A stretch of DNA of 56,000 nt. Source: Symbiodinium natans. Taxonomy: Eukaryota; Sar; Dinophyceae; Suessiales; Symbiodiniaceae. A program made the translations under genes and the position numbers. Below are positions 43,506 to 53,252 of the stretch, piece by piece (position 1 is the first letter of the stretch; the number at the start of each line of letters is the position of its first letter). Under the pieces are notes generated by a model, which was not told where the DNA came from, ran no database searches, and worked only from the letters and a program-made list of their open reading frames with translations. The DNA is taken from assembly GCA_905221605.1 (NCBI GenBank), contig CAJNDS010002078.1, forward strand, positions 250,001 to 306,000. The letters run 5' to 3'.

Positions 43506-43672
43506 GCGGGAGTGGGAGTGGGGGCGGAGCGGGGGAGAGTGGGGGAGTGGGGGGGTGGGGGGGTGGGGGAGGAGTGTGGGAGTGAGTGGGGGAGTGGGGG
43601 AGAGGGGGGGGGGGGGGAGTGGGGGAGGGGGGGGGGGTTGGAACCTGGATTTTTTTTTTTGGGGGGGGGTTA
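43506..43672 (+). repeat. G-rich satellite, second block
   Basis: The same GGGGGAGTGGG composition as 42,836-43,180, resumed immediately after the hairpin array, which suggests the array expanded inside one G-rich tract. Ends with a T-run and a G-run. Confidence 0.85.
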
Positions 43673-43689
43673 AAGTGGTTGATTGGAGA

Positions 43690-43940
43690 TGTCGGGGCCC
43701 TAAACTGGAGGTCTCGCGAGGGGGGAGGCCCTAAAGTGGTTGGAACCCTAGTGGTTGGAGTGCCTAAAATGGTTGGAACGTCTTTGGAGGTCTTGAAGGG
43801 GGGGCCCCCAAAGTGGTTGGAACCTGGTGGTCTCAGGGGGGGGCCCGAAAATGGTTGGAACCTGGAGGTTTCAGGGGGAACCCTAAAGTGGTTGGAGTCT
43901 TGGGGGGCCCTGAAGTGGTAGGTCTCGGGGGGCCCGAGAC
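43690..43940 (+). repeat. Degenerate repeat, CCTAAAGTGGTTGGAACC family
   Basis: Seven or eight irregular units of 25-45 bp built on CCTAAAGTGGTTGGAACCTGG and GAGGTCTCGGGGGG. No coding frame. Confidence 0.78.
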
Positions 43941-44189
43941 GAGTCTGGATCCAATGGCTGACGGAAAGCGTCGCATGTCTCGCTCACATTGCACCATTCA
44001 CAGCATGGACTAAAATATATGCAGATCTTTCGCTTCCCTTTTTTGTCATCGCTGCGTGCATTCATGTGCAATGAACCTTTCGTACTGTTTCTGCACAGCG
44101 ATGTACGCGGGGGCTCACCAGGTGACGCAGGTCAGAGTAACCTGGCAGACATAGAAGCACTCGGACTACAGTCTCATTAGGTGTTACAG

Positions 44190-44693
44190 TCAGGGTGGCC
44201 GCTGGACGGAGAAGCGCTCAGGGGCATTGTGGGGCCCGATCCAGTGCACGTTGTGGTTGGAAAAGAACTGCAGTAGGTGCCTTTTCCTCAGTCGCCGACC
44301 CCTTTCGCCCCCCTTCTCCTGCTCGACGACATAGAAGCTGTAGAGTGGTCCGGTCACGCCTGTCCCAGCTGGCAGCAGTGCCCCCAGCTCTTGCGTACCG
44401 TCCGGATGAGTCCAGTAGAGGTCCATGAGGCTCTCCCGCATCACGCTAGGGCGAGCACAAAGGACAAGGAGCTCGCTCTCTACCTCACTCCCTTCTGGAC
44501 GAACGAGGCATTGAAAATGAACTTCCTCAAACTTCATCAGCAGAAGGCGCCCCGTATGCAGGAGCCTGCGCAGCAGGTTATCCCCTTTGTCCTGTTCTGT
44601 CAGGGCAGCGCGAGAGTTGATGGCTTCCTGGACCAGGAAGGACGGTTCAGGCACACGGACGCGATCCGATAGCCCACCCTCCGTGTTGAAGCG
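44190..44693 (-). CDS. Unknown protein fragment or exon, minus strand
   Basis: The minus strand is open for 168 codons between stops, without a suitable ATG near its start. The peptide looks like a folded protein: PSFLVQEAINSRAALTEQDK, LLRRLLHTGRLLLMKFEEVH, SELLVLCARPSVMRESLMDL and YSFYVVEQEKGGER, then FFSNHNVHWIGPHN. Composition is balanced, and the + strand frame over the same place is poorer. No family was recognised. It is probably one exon or a remnant, sitting directly after the repeat zone and oriented against most other genes here. Confidence 0.42.
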   Translation of the reverse strand, partial: RFNTEGGLSDRVRVPEPSFLVQEAINSRAALTEQDKGDNLLRRLLHTGRLLLMKFEEVHFQCLVRPEGSEVESELLVLCARPSVMRESLMDLYWTHPDGTQELGALLPAGTGVTGPLYSFYVVEQEKGGERGRRLRKRHLLQFFSNHNVHWIGPHNAPERFSVQRPP

Positions 44694-45852
44694 CTAAACG
44701 AGATCCCAACCCCAGAAAGGTTTTAAGTTCTTGGGAACAATCCAAGAAAACAACGAGCACGCGCAGATTAGACGTGAAGCGTCCAAAGCCCCCGCCCCGT
44801 CCCCGAACCCGTTTTTTCCACTCACCTGCCCGTTTTTTTTGACTGACGTGCATCACCCGGACCCCCTTTGTCTCCACTCCCGCCCTTCACTCACTCAAAA
44901 CTAATCATCAAACGACTCCCTTATTGCACCCAAATTCCAATTCCTACGAATGATATGCGTCGTCTTCGTTCATGATTTCCTTAACATTCTATTCAGCTTT
45001 TAATGATGCTTTGCGAAATCTTGTAAACGAATTTATTTGCGACCATTAAACCCTTACCCCCTAACCGTCGACCCTTACCCCCAAGGCAACTGATCCCCAA
45101 CCTAAAACTTAAGGGGTATACCTGGACATCATATATACTCAGGTTGCTGATGTCTGTTTCGGGTGAGAAGGTGGAATTGCGTATTTTCGCGGAAGGATGG
45201 CGGAAGGATTGCGGAATACGCCGCGGAAGGCTGCGGAAGGGTCCGCGGAAGGGTTATAATGTCCATCGATTCATGCTTGAGAAAAACACCACTCATGTGG
45301 GGTTGGCTGGAATGTTCACGAGACCCTTGAGCAGTTCGCACTGTCGAGTTTGGCCGTTACACGCTATTCGCATACCATTCTCTGCTGGCAAGCTTTGTAC
45401 AAGAAAAGGGGCTTTATGGTTTCACTATGCTTCACTGCTTCACTACTTCACTACTCTTGTGGCTGTCGTTGGACACTTGTGCGGATCAAGGTGGCTGTTT
45501 GGATTGATTTGTTTTGGATAGTAAGCAAAGTCATTATGTTGAATATATATACATATATATGTGCCAAGTTCAATTCAAGATGCGCAGCTCCGACCAAGCT
45601 ACCATGACAGCCTATTCCGAACTGCTTGCTGAATAGGGTTCCAATATATCATAATATTGTTGTACTGCTGCGTCGCCATGGCACAGCCATGGGGGATACT
45701 CAGGCTCAGCCGCGAAACGGTCAGGGTTGCGCACCCTGGTGCCTTTGCGGATGTGAACTGCAGGAGCGGGCAAACTCATGGCATCGGTGCTGCACAACCA
45801 GTTGGTGGCGATCTCAGCCGATCCCGGTTCTTTTGAAGGGTGCTGACGGCAT
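44694..45852. other. No supported gene
   Basis: Partly AT-rich spacer. A cluster of GCGGAAGG-type words at 45,188-45,255 forms a loose repeat (GCGGAAGGATGGCGGAAGGA). Confidence 0.45.
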
Positions 45853-46095
45853 GTGGTTTTGATTTACATCCAGTTTACATCCACGTTTTTTGGTGCTGGC
45901 GGCCAATTGACTGAAAAAAGTTCGTTCCCAGTCCTGCACCAGTTCAATGAACTCAGGCCAGTGGTGCTAGCAGCATTGGTTGCCCTGCTGGCGCTGTTTT
46001 TTTTGCTGCTGGCCGGCCACAACGAGGCAGATGCACATCACACTTTTGGAGCCAGGATGAAACAGGAAGGCGACAGTCTCCCCAAAAACAGATAA
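45853..46095 (+). CDS. Possible exon with one membrane segment
   Basis: The + frame reads SSFPVLHQFNELRPVVLAAL then VALLALFFLLLAGHNEAD, a strong hydrophobic helix of about 20 residues flanked by polar sequence, ending in TAA 46,093-46,095. No ATG start. It might be an exon of a membrane protein together with the similar segments at 46.86-46.95 and 47.57-47.63 kb. Confidence 0.3.
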   Translation: MVLIYIQFTSTFFGAGGQLTEKSSFPVLHQFNELRPVVLAALVALLALFFLLLAGHNEADAHHTFGARMKQEGDSLPKNR

Positions 46096-46684
46096 AACAG
46101 ATGCAGTCGGGCATGCTGCCCACCATCACGGCTACGAGAATTTCTTGCAGTTGCATCCTTCCAAGTTTAGACAGTGTCACTGCAACAGTAGTGCACAACA
46201 ACGCAGTTAGACTTTCAGTAACATGCCCTAGCATCACACATGCATGGTGAAAACAATTGGTACCGTTGCCGTGTTTTCGTTTCTGCACATTTTTTGCCAA
46301 CAGGTTCGCCACGCGGCAACACTTGCCTGCTTGCAAAGTCCAGACGGCTCCGTGTTCTTGCCAGCTGTCAGGCGACAGTGCTAAGATGCGATGCCGCGGG
46401 CCTCTGCGCAGGCGAGTGCTTCTTCGGGGTTGTTGGTGTGTTGGAGTTCGTGTTGGGGTTTTGAATTCATTGAAAGCCTTCTTGAGGTCGATGGTGGTCA
46501 ATTGGGGCCAGTTCCCTCAATGACTTTCCAAGGTGCTGGCGTGGCGCTTGTTGCCATCTCCGTGGTCATTGCGCAGCCTCGACAATGGAAAAGGGGTTCC
46601 GTGGTGGTGTAAGAATGTTTAAGTGAAGTTCACCCCAGATGGCCCAGATGCACGAAATGTCAAAGGTTTAGGGCGTCCCTTTTC

Positions 46685-46954
46685 GTGTCTATCGCTCCAA
46701 GCCTGTTGAAAAAGCGTGGCCTGATTGCAGTTTCGCTGGCGCAACAAGCGGTAATAGAATCATTGAGCATGCTCCACATGCCTCAGGTGTCCTTTGTGCC
46801 GTATGCTGAGCCCATGTGTGATACACGACACAGTGAAGGCTTTTTCCTGCAGAGTCTATTTCGAGCCCTCTTGGCAATCAGCCTCGCCTTCCTGCTGCTC
46901 GTCGGCATGTTTCATGTTGACAGTGGAGCTCTTCAGCTCTGCAGTGCTCGGTAG
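46685..46954 (+). CDS. Possible exon with one membrane segment
   Basis: The + frame reads LLKKRGLIAVSLAQQAVIES, then SLFRALLAISLAFLLLVGMF, a hydrophobic helix, and stops at TAG 46,952-46,954. The start is not an ATG. Protein-like composition, family unknown. Confidence 0.32.
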   Translation: MSIAPSLLKKRGLIAVSLAQQAVIESLSMLHMPQVSFVPYAEPMCDTRHSEGFFLQSLFRALLAISLAFLLLVGMFHVDSGALQLCSAR

Positions 46955-47390
46955 CCTTTGAGGTTGCTTTCGGCAGAAACTGCTCAGGTACTTCGGCTTC
47001 ACGAGTTTCTCCCCAGTATTTCTTGTCCAAGCTTTAACGACATTTGCAGCATTGGCATTTTCGTGTTCCACTTGTGCCTTGCTGGTGTGGACGACGCATG
47101 GGGCCGAAGCCTCAGTTTTTTTCAATCTTTCAACCCGCCTTCAATGGTTGGCAAATGTTGAAATGTTGGTAACTTGTCAATCGGTGGAAATCGCCATCCC
47201 GCAACGGCCATTTTGCTAAGGAATGGACACAAACGGCGTGTTGGTGTGGACTTTCCCTCAGAAAGGTGGCCCTGGCTTATTTCGCGAGCATCGCCAACCT
47301 CTTGCTGGCACCCTGGCACTTACTCACTTCCCTTGCGCTCTAGCACGGCTCATAAACAAGCCCACCATGGCGTTCTAGGCATATGCCGTC

Positions 47391-47861
47391 TTGCTCCTGC
47401 ACCATGACGTTGATGGCCACTTCGCTGGCTTATCTGCGCGGCTGAGTCGCGAGGAGCACTTGGTTCTGTTCAGTGTCTGGGCAAGGAATGGCAAGCACAT
47501 AGATTTACCAAGATCATGTGAGCGCTCATGTGACGACTTGTGCACGTGTGGCTGCTGTGGAGGCTTTGGAGGTTTTTTCATCAGCACTTTCATTGGCTTT
47601 CTGCTGCTGCTCCTACCTGGTGGGCGCCGCTTGCTGGGAGGTGGGTTGCTGACAGAGACAATATGGGGGGGGGAGATAGGCACCCTGAATGGCCATATGC
47701 TGACAGAAAGTTTCTCCGCCAAAAGGAAGCCTTACTCAGCATCTCTGGCCCTGTGCCTCCCTCAGGCAGCGAGCAAGTCAAGCCGGAGAACGTTTTGGTG
47801 GTTAGCCGGTGCCATTCCAAGGCAATCTCTGCGGGGAAAGACCATGACTAGTTATATCTAG
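47391..47861 (+). CDS. Possible exon with Cys-rich and membrane segments
   Basis: The first half of this + frame is protein-like (HFAGLSARLSREEHLVLFSV, then SCERSCDDLCTCGCCGGFGG) and includes a hydrophobic run FFISTFIGFLLLLL. After about 47,640 the frame degrades. Similar in style to the two hydrophobic pieces upstream. Confidence 0.28.
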   Translation: MLLHHDVDGHFAGLSARLSREEHLVLFSVWARNGKHIDLPRSCERSCDDLCTCGCCGGFGGFFISTFIGFLLLLLPGGRRLLGGGLLTETIWGGEIGTLNGHMLTESFSAKRKPYSASLALCLPQAASKSSRRTFWWLAGAIPRQSLRGKTMTSYI

Positions 47862-47953
47862 TTATTACAGTCTGGCAATTAACATCTGCTCAACCCGGTG
47901 TCCACCCCAACCTCGAAGAAATCAACCGCTTGGCTTGCATCTAGTCTCTGAAC

Positions 47954-48394
47954 ATGACTCGCCCAATGGCCCCGCAGTTTTTCTTTTTTTTGAGCCGGGC
48001 CACGCCACGAGTGTGTCGCCTGCGCCTTGTTTGGACCTTGATGATGTGGCAGGCCGATGGTGGTTTGGGAGAGACAATGGACACATTGCCTTCTGTGGCC
48101 CAGAAAGACGAAGCGCAAGTTGAGGCAGAGTCGGCACCCGCGCCCTGGACGCGTTCATACGTTTGGCTCAAGGCCAGGTTTTTCGTTCGAGCATTGAGCC
48201 CAGTATGGATGAAATCACGTGCTGAGGTGGAAGAACCCTGCGAACCGAGTGAGCGCAATGAACCTGGACCTGGAGTTGAAGCGAGTGAAGCCGAATGCGG
48301 AAGTGCAGATGCTGTGGAGGCCGCTCCGATGGTGCTTTCTACACGCCGTCGCATTTATGTTGTCTCAACGAGGTCCATCGTAAGAGTGATGTGA
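47954..48394 (+). CDS. Unknown acidic protein or exon, 146 codons
   Basis: ATG-to-TGA frame. The N-terminal 40 residues hold a hydrophobic/basic stretch (APQFFFFLSRATPRVCRLRL); the rest is acidic and helix-prone (AQKDEAQVEAESAPAP, SRAEVEEPCEPSERNEPGPG, GVEASEAECGSADAVEAAPM). Compositional bias is consistent with coding, but no domain was recognised and a chance frame is possible. Confidence 0.33.
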   Translation: MTRPMAPQFFFFLSRATPRVCRLRLVWTLMMWQADGGLGETMDTLPSVAQKDEAQVEAESAPAPWTRSYVWLKARFFVRALSPVWMKSRAEVEEPCEPSERNEPGPGVEASEAECGSADAVEAAPMVLSTRRRIYVVSTRSIVRVM

Positions 48395-50948
48395 ACAAGT
48401 ATGGTGTTGCCAGGCAGGTCCTCAACTGGCATATGCCTAAGAGCAACAGTTCGTTCCCTGCAGGAGGTTCAATCGCTGCAGGAAGAGGTTGTCCCACCGG
48501 CCACGTCCACCAAAGGCCTTAGCTTGATACTGTGTCCACGTGCACCTGCCACAGAGGCACTGATTCATCGGCTTGCTTAACATTGTGGGTCCAGAGATTC
48601 TAGAGCCTTGAGCCCAAGACAATCTGGAGTCCTGAAAGGTGCGGGGGCGGCTGGCGGGGCGTTTCCCTTTCCGCGCGGCCCATCAAGGAGTCAAGGGTAG
48701 CACATCTTTTGTGGTTGTGAAGGTTGTGAACAGTGAGGAAATGTGAAGAAGCCCAGGGCCTACTGTAGGGCTTGCTGTCCGGGTATCCCCTTGTACTATG
48801 GGATCACTTGCCGGGATGCCTTTTTCCAATGTCTGGTGATGTACTGTTCTTTTTTCGCTGGTGGCTAACTAGGAAAAGGGTCTAGGTGGTTGGGAGTTAC
48901 CTTGTTACCTCGCCTTTCACTGTTCTTGATTCCCTTCTGTCTCCTGCTCTGTTCTTGTCTTGCATTTTCGGACGTAGAGGGCCTTGGGTTGCTCGGTCCG
49001 ACACAGCTGCTGCCCAAACCGGCCTCGTCGGGTTCAAACTGCACTTTCGGCCCCGAGACACCAGTGCCGACCGGCTTAAGTGGCTTGTGGAAAACTATTC
49101 GGAGCTTGCTTTTTCAGCAAATCAATATGCCATGCTAACGTTCACCTCCGCAGGGCTGCTTGGAAGAATTGGAAGAATGCCCTACGACGTTACGAGTTCG
49201 ACCTCGGGTGTTGGCCGATCCGGCATTCTACGTGCGCACCCATTCTTCTTGTGGCACTTGTGGCCATTGGCAAGCAAAAACACCGTAGCTGATGCCTGGA
49301 CGGAAGCGCTGTCCAATGCAAGCTACCTTGAGTGATCGAAGTACGCGTGGCTTTTCGTCCGACTCGCCGCGTTCATTGCCTTTTTGCTTCTGCGCGCTCC
49401 CCCTTATCATACTGGAGCGGAGATAGGCCAACCGAGCTTTGAACAACCACGGCCACTCTGTAAGAACCGAAATCGATTGTGCTAGGGGTGCCCTAGGCCA
49501 ATATTTCGGGACTTGAAGTGCCACTGACGGCATGGCATGACGGAGGCCACGTCGCCGCTGTGGCGAGGCTTGGACTTCACCCGAGCAGGCACCAAAGCAG
49601 AAAGCCAAGGCTCGGGAGACAAAGTTCTGGAAATTGAGCCGTAGGATTTCCACTGCTAGTGGCAGCATACTTTTTCGTCCCGGCCTCGGTTCTTAGGTTA
49701 AAGCAGACACAAGATTTGAGATTCAAGGTCTCTGTTTGTAGTCCAGATTCTCTCCGTAGTCGCGGTTGTGGTGGGGGGGGGGGAGGTGGGATCCTAATGT
49801 TAACGCTACCTCGATCCGCCTTGCCCGGGGCCTGTGGAGAGGGCTTCGTGCAATCAGTCTCTTTTGGGGCTTTCGGTCGTAGGGGGCACCCATTCCAGAG
49901 GCATAGGCATCCACGCATGGCGAAAGTACCACGCCTGCCACGTGAAACGAGGTTTGCTTCGCAAGTTTGGACCCCCCAGTTGTTTGCAAAATGCTGCTTG
50001 GGCTTGGAATCTCGAGTTTTGGAAGCGCTTGTTGTGCATGGCCAGGGTTTCGGGTTCATGGCACAAAGCCGAAACCCTTTCCGGGAGATGAACAGATGAA
50101 CATGGTCGTTGCTGAAGGCTTAGTATGCTGTAGAAAGAGGAACAATGCTGCAAATAGCAGAGTTTTGGAACGTTTTGGGCATCTTCGCAGAAAGGCATGA
50201 ACACTTGTGACAGGCATCTGGTTGCAGAAGCATCTAAGATGCTTCTGCAGTAGGTTCTTCGTAAGGGCAAAATCTCTGAACATTCCCGTCCATGTTCGCA
50301 CGAGGCTCGTGACAGCGCGCCTTGTTTCAAACATTCTTTTGCGGCATCTGATAAAAAGAGGCACAAAACCTGCAAATACCAGTGTGAGGAACAGGCCCCC
50401 CCCCCCCCCCCCCCCCCAACCCACAACCCACCCACCACCCCACCGCCCACTCACAAGAATAAATGAAGGATAACCCAAAAGAATAGATTTGTGACAAGCC
50501 TCTCCACATGGGAATTGTGGGGCGGCTGTCTCCATGAAGTTCGACAAATGCATGGAGGACACCTCATGACATGCCAGTGATGGAGCAGCTGATGCCTTCC
50601 CATAAGTCTTGAATGGCTTCCGGATCGTTTGTGCGGGAAGTGTCCATTCAAAGATAGGAGACTTGACTAGTTTCGGAATATGCGATTGAGTTGATCTGGT
50701 TTACAAGAGTCTCACATGTACCTGAATGAGGGCTGACGACTTGGGAACCTCAGAACCTTTCAGAAAAAATGGAGATAACAGTTCAAAAAACCAGCCTCTT
50801 CTGGAAGACATCAAATACGTGAGAATGCGGGCCTGTGTTTTTCTGGTTACAGCTTCAAAAAACACGAACCGTAAACCTTCGGCAAAAAAGCCTGACCACC
50901 AAGTTGCTCACAGCGCGGCATAGTAAGCTCTGAGATCGCGACCTGCAG
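48395..50948. other. No firmly supported gene
   Basis: A + frame at 48,886-49,335 includes GFKLHFRPRDTSADRLKWLV and may be an exon, but a competing frame overlaps it. A perfect inverted repeat lies at 50,224-50,248 and a poly-C run at 50,398-50,417. Minus-strand frames of 150-200 codons between 49.6 and 50.6 kb have no domain pattern. Confidence 0.35.
50224..50248. repeat. Perfect 12-bp inverted repeat with 1-nt centre
   Basis: GCAGAAGCATCT, then A, then AGATGCTTCTGC. The flanking T and A extend the stem by one pair. As DNA it is a cruciform-capable palindrome; as RNA it would be a tight hairpin. It is not part of a recognised element. Confidence 0.85.
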
Positions 50949-51281
50949 GCTCGAAACCTTACTGCCGTGCTCGAAGTTGATGAAGAGGGTACGGATGAGG
51001 AAGAGGAACAGATCGAGGAAGAGCAAATCCTGGAAGTAGAAGGACCCGTGCGTCTGATGGTTCACACAAGTCCATGCCACCATACCTTGTTTGGAGTTGT
51101 GGGGGGGTTCATGTGGACAATCTGCCTTGTGTCTGTGTGTAGCTGAGTCGAGCAGGACAGGGCCAGAACGAAGTACAAGTGGTCAGCAAAGGCGAGCAGA
51201 ATCGGACCATGCAGCTGATGATGGCGGCAGCTACGGAATCTGGGATGGCAGTTCGGGATTTTGTTGCAGGGTGCAGTGCAG
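50949..51281 (+). CDS. Two phase-matched exons of an unknown acidic protein
   Basis: Exon one (50,949-51,042) starts in phase 0 after CTGCAG: ARNLTAVLEVDEEGTDEEEE then IEEEQILEVE, and ends in phase 1 before GACCC. Exon two (51,156-51,281) starts after GAGCAG and completes a Gly codon: GQGQNEVQVVSKGEQNRTMQ, MMAAATESGMAVRDFVA, ending in phase 1 before GTTACT. The GA-AG and GT donors and the AG|G rule match those of SPT5. The acidic run is typical of nuclear or disordered linker regions; no family was recognised and the rest of the gene was not found. Confidence 0.42.
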
Positions 51282-51956
51282 GTTACTCGTACATATTAGG
51301 TTTTTGTAGCATTCGGCGCGCATCTTGCAGACTGAAGGCAGATGACCCACGGCAGCCTGAGTGCACGCGGGAGGAGGCAGTGCCTGTAGATGTGGTGTGG
51401 TACCCAGCACACCGAGTCAGTCATGCAACTACTGTGGTGGCGACAAGTCGTCAATCTAATGTGTTCAACTTTTCCTGTGTACTGGTGCGTGTCATGGGAT
51501 CTGCACGAAGTCCCAAGATGAAGTTCCCTACTCACCCGGCTGAGGCACAGACTTGCTGCGAAGGGCAGCTTCTTTCAGCCCATGAGGCCATGGCCCAAAG
51601 ACCTTTGATGTGGCAAGCGGTTGGTCTCATGCAGAATGCTTTGAAAAACATCATATACAATTCGAGTCTAGGTTCGGACGCCATCTTCCAAAACCTAATG
51701 TGCTCCTTGCAAGCTACGTGGTGCATGTGCATGATGTGTCTTGTGCCTGGTGTATGAGTGTCTGGAGTCTGCAGCATGAAGGTTTACGCACGACATAGGT
51801 TCTTGTCACATTGCCTATTGGCGGGTTCATTGCGAAGACAAGCTCTCCAGGATATAGCCCCCAGTAGCATCGAAAGCAACCGTATATAGGTACGATGTGA
51901 CGCAATCTGACATGACATGATGTGGCCTGGAGCCCCATGATGTGGAAAACTTGCGC
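51282..51956. other. Upstream region of the membrane-protein gene, possible further exons
   Basis: A + frame stays open from 51,179 to 51,757 (for example EEAVPVDVVWYPAHRVSHAT) and could contain another exon of the preceding gene, but no phase-consistent join was found. No promoter motif was recognised. Confidence 0.35.
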
Positions 51957-52305
51957 ATGCTACCGTGGTGGCAGAACCTGCTGTTCAACATCTTCTTTAT
52001 GTCAGCGTCTAGCGACGTCAGCTTCACCAATTACACAACGCTGGGCTGTCTATGCAAAGATGTGTGGACCTTCTCCGGCAAGACCTGCGCCAGCTACTGC
52101 TGCAACCCCGACGATGACCCTTCGGGGGATTGGTGCTTCGTGGAAAATCAAACGTGCCAGGGCGACACATACGGGTACTGCGTCCGTGTCTCGACGTCCA
52201 CATCATCTACGACAGGCACTGCCACTACCTCATCTACATCTACACTGACATCTTCAACACGCACAGCAAGCTCAACCACCAGTGACACGTCCACGTCCAC
52301 GTCCA

Positions 52306-52376
<71 letters not shown>

Positions 52377-53252
52377 GCATCATCGACTCGGTCATCGACT
52401 ACCACGCAAACTCGCACAACAAGCACTGTAACTTCAAGCGCGAGTAGCACATCACAGACCTTGACCCATGCCACGACAACCCACTCGACCTCAACCACAT
52501 GCACTAGCCTTTCGACATCTGCTACTTCATCAAGCTCGTCGACCAGCAGCTCCTCAGAGACCATCACAGTAACAATTACACTGACGACAAGTTCAGCCAC
52601 TGCCACGCCTACATACACCACGTCCTCCAAATCTTCAACTCTGTCGAGCACACATCACACGACGACCAGCTCCACCATCACTTCAACCTCAAAGGGCAGA
52701 GAGGAAGTATTGCCTGCTGTGGTGGATAGATCTGGAGTCGTAGATTATGCCCCGTTTGCATGGGTAGCCGGTGCGGCACTTTTTTGCTGTCTATGCTGTG
52801 GTTGTTTCCGGAGGCACATGAGAAAAGAAGCCGCCAAGGTAGGACCTTCCTCTGGTGAGATTGGGTTCTCGCAGCTCCTGCCAGAGGAAGGTCACTCCAA
52901 TGGTCAAACCCTTGACCGGAGCCATGGCTTGCAGGAGTTGCTCCGAGACCTTGAACAAGCTTGCATGGGCAAGCGTGACAATCTGGAATTGGTGGTCGAC
53001 AGGAAAGACGCAGCGCTGCATGCTTGCCGCAATTGGGCGTCGAATCAGATGCTTCCGGAATCAGTCCCGGCCGGGCAGCAAGCGCAGCCACATCTTGGAT
53101 CGGAGTGGCTCCAGGAGTTAGTCGAGCGCGAGTGGGTTCCAGGCGAAGTCGGCAGTGCCGCTTTTCGCAGGCTGAGGTCTAAAATCCTTGCCGAGTGGCG
53201 GGAGCAGCGCAGTTCAAAGGAGAGCCCGCGGCCAGCTGGTGAACGAGGATGA
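51957..53252 (+). CDS. Predicted type I membrane protein: Cys-rich head, Ser/Thr stalk, cytoplasmic tail
   Basis: Intact single-exon frame of 431 codons; ATG 51,957 is the first in-frame ATG after a TGA at 51,918-51,920. Residues 1-20 look like a signal peptide (MLPWWQNLLFNIFFMSA). Residues about 20-76 carry eight Cys (GCLCKDVWTFSGKTCASYCC, then NPDDDPSGDWCFVENQTCQG and YGYC), a compact disulfide-rich module with the DP-G-WC pattern often seen in dinoflagellate extracellular proteins. Residues about 77-255 are nearly all Ser/Thr, including a Ser run from (TCG)n, and are probably heavily O-glycosylated. Residues about 265-287 form a membrane helix ending in a Cys cluster (ALFCCLCCGCF). The 145-residue tail is charged and helical (LQELLRDLEQAC, later LGSEWLQELVEREW). 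A surface receptor or cell-wall anchor is plausible; the ligand is unknown. Confidence 0.75.
52305..52377 (+). repeat. (TCG)n trinucleotide repeat coding for Ser
   Basis: About 22 uninterrupted TCG codons preceded by GTCCAC units, inside the stalk of the membrane protein. Length variation here would change stalk length without breaking the frame. Confidence 0.92.

Noticed and set aside
42699-43734. Long + strand frames of Gly, Glu, Trp and Arg, then GKPFRLR-type repeats
   Set aside because: They come from G-rich DNA and from a 29-bp unit whose frames rotate; no independent coding signal.
46380-46501. Minus-strand peptide TIDLKKAFNEF resembling a reverse transcriptase motif
   Set aside because: Only the few residues match, the surrounding frame is Arg/Thr/Pro-rich and has no other RT motif.
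48886-49335. Hydrophobic start that looks like a signal peptide (LSLFLIPFCLLLCSCLAF) in one + frame
   Set aside because: The frame has no ATG start, stops soon after, and competes with another protein-like frame; no decision is possible from sequence alone.
52148-52651. Minus-strand frame rich in Asp and Val opposite the membrane-protein gene
   Set aside because: It is the antisense of Ser/Thr codons in the stalk; the + frame has a complete domain order.
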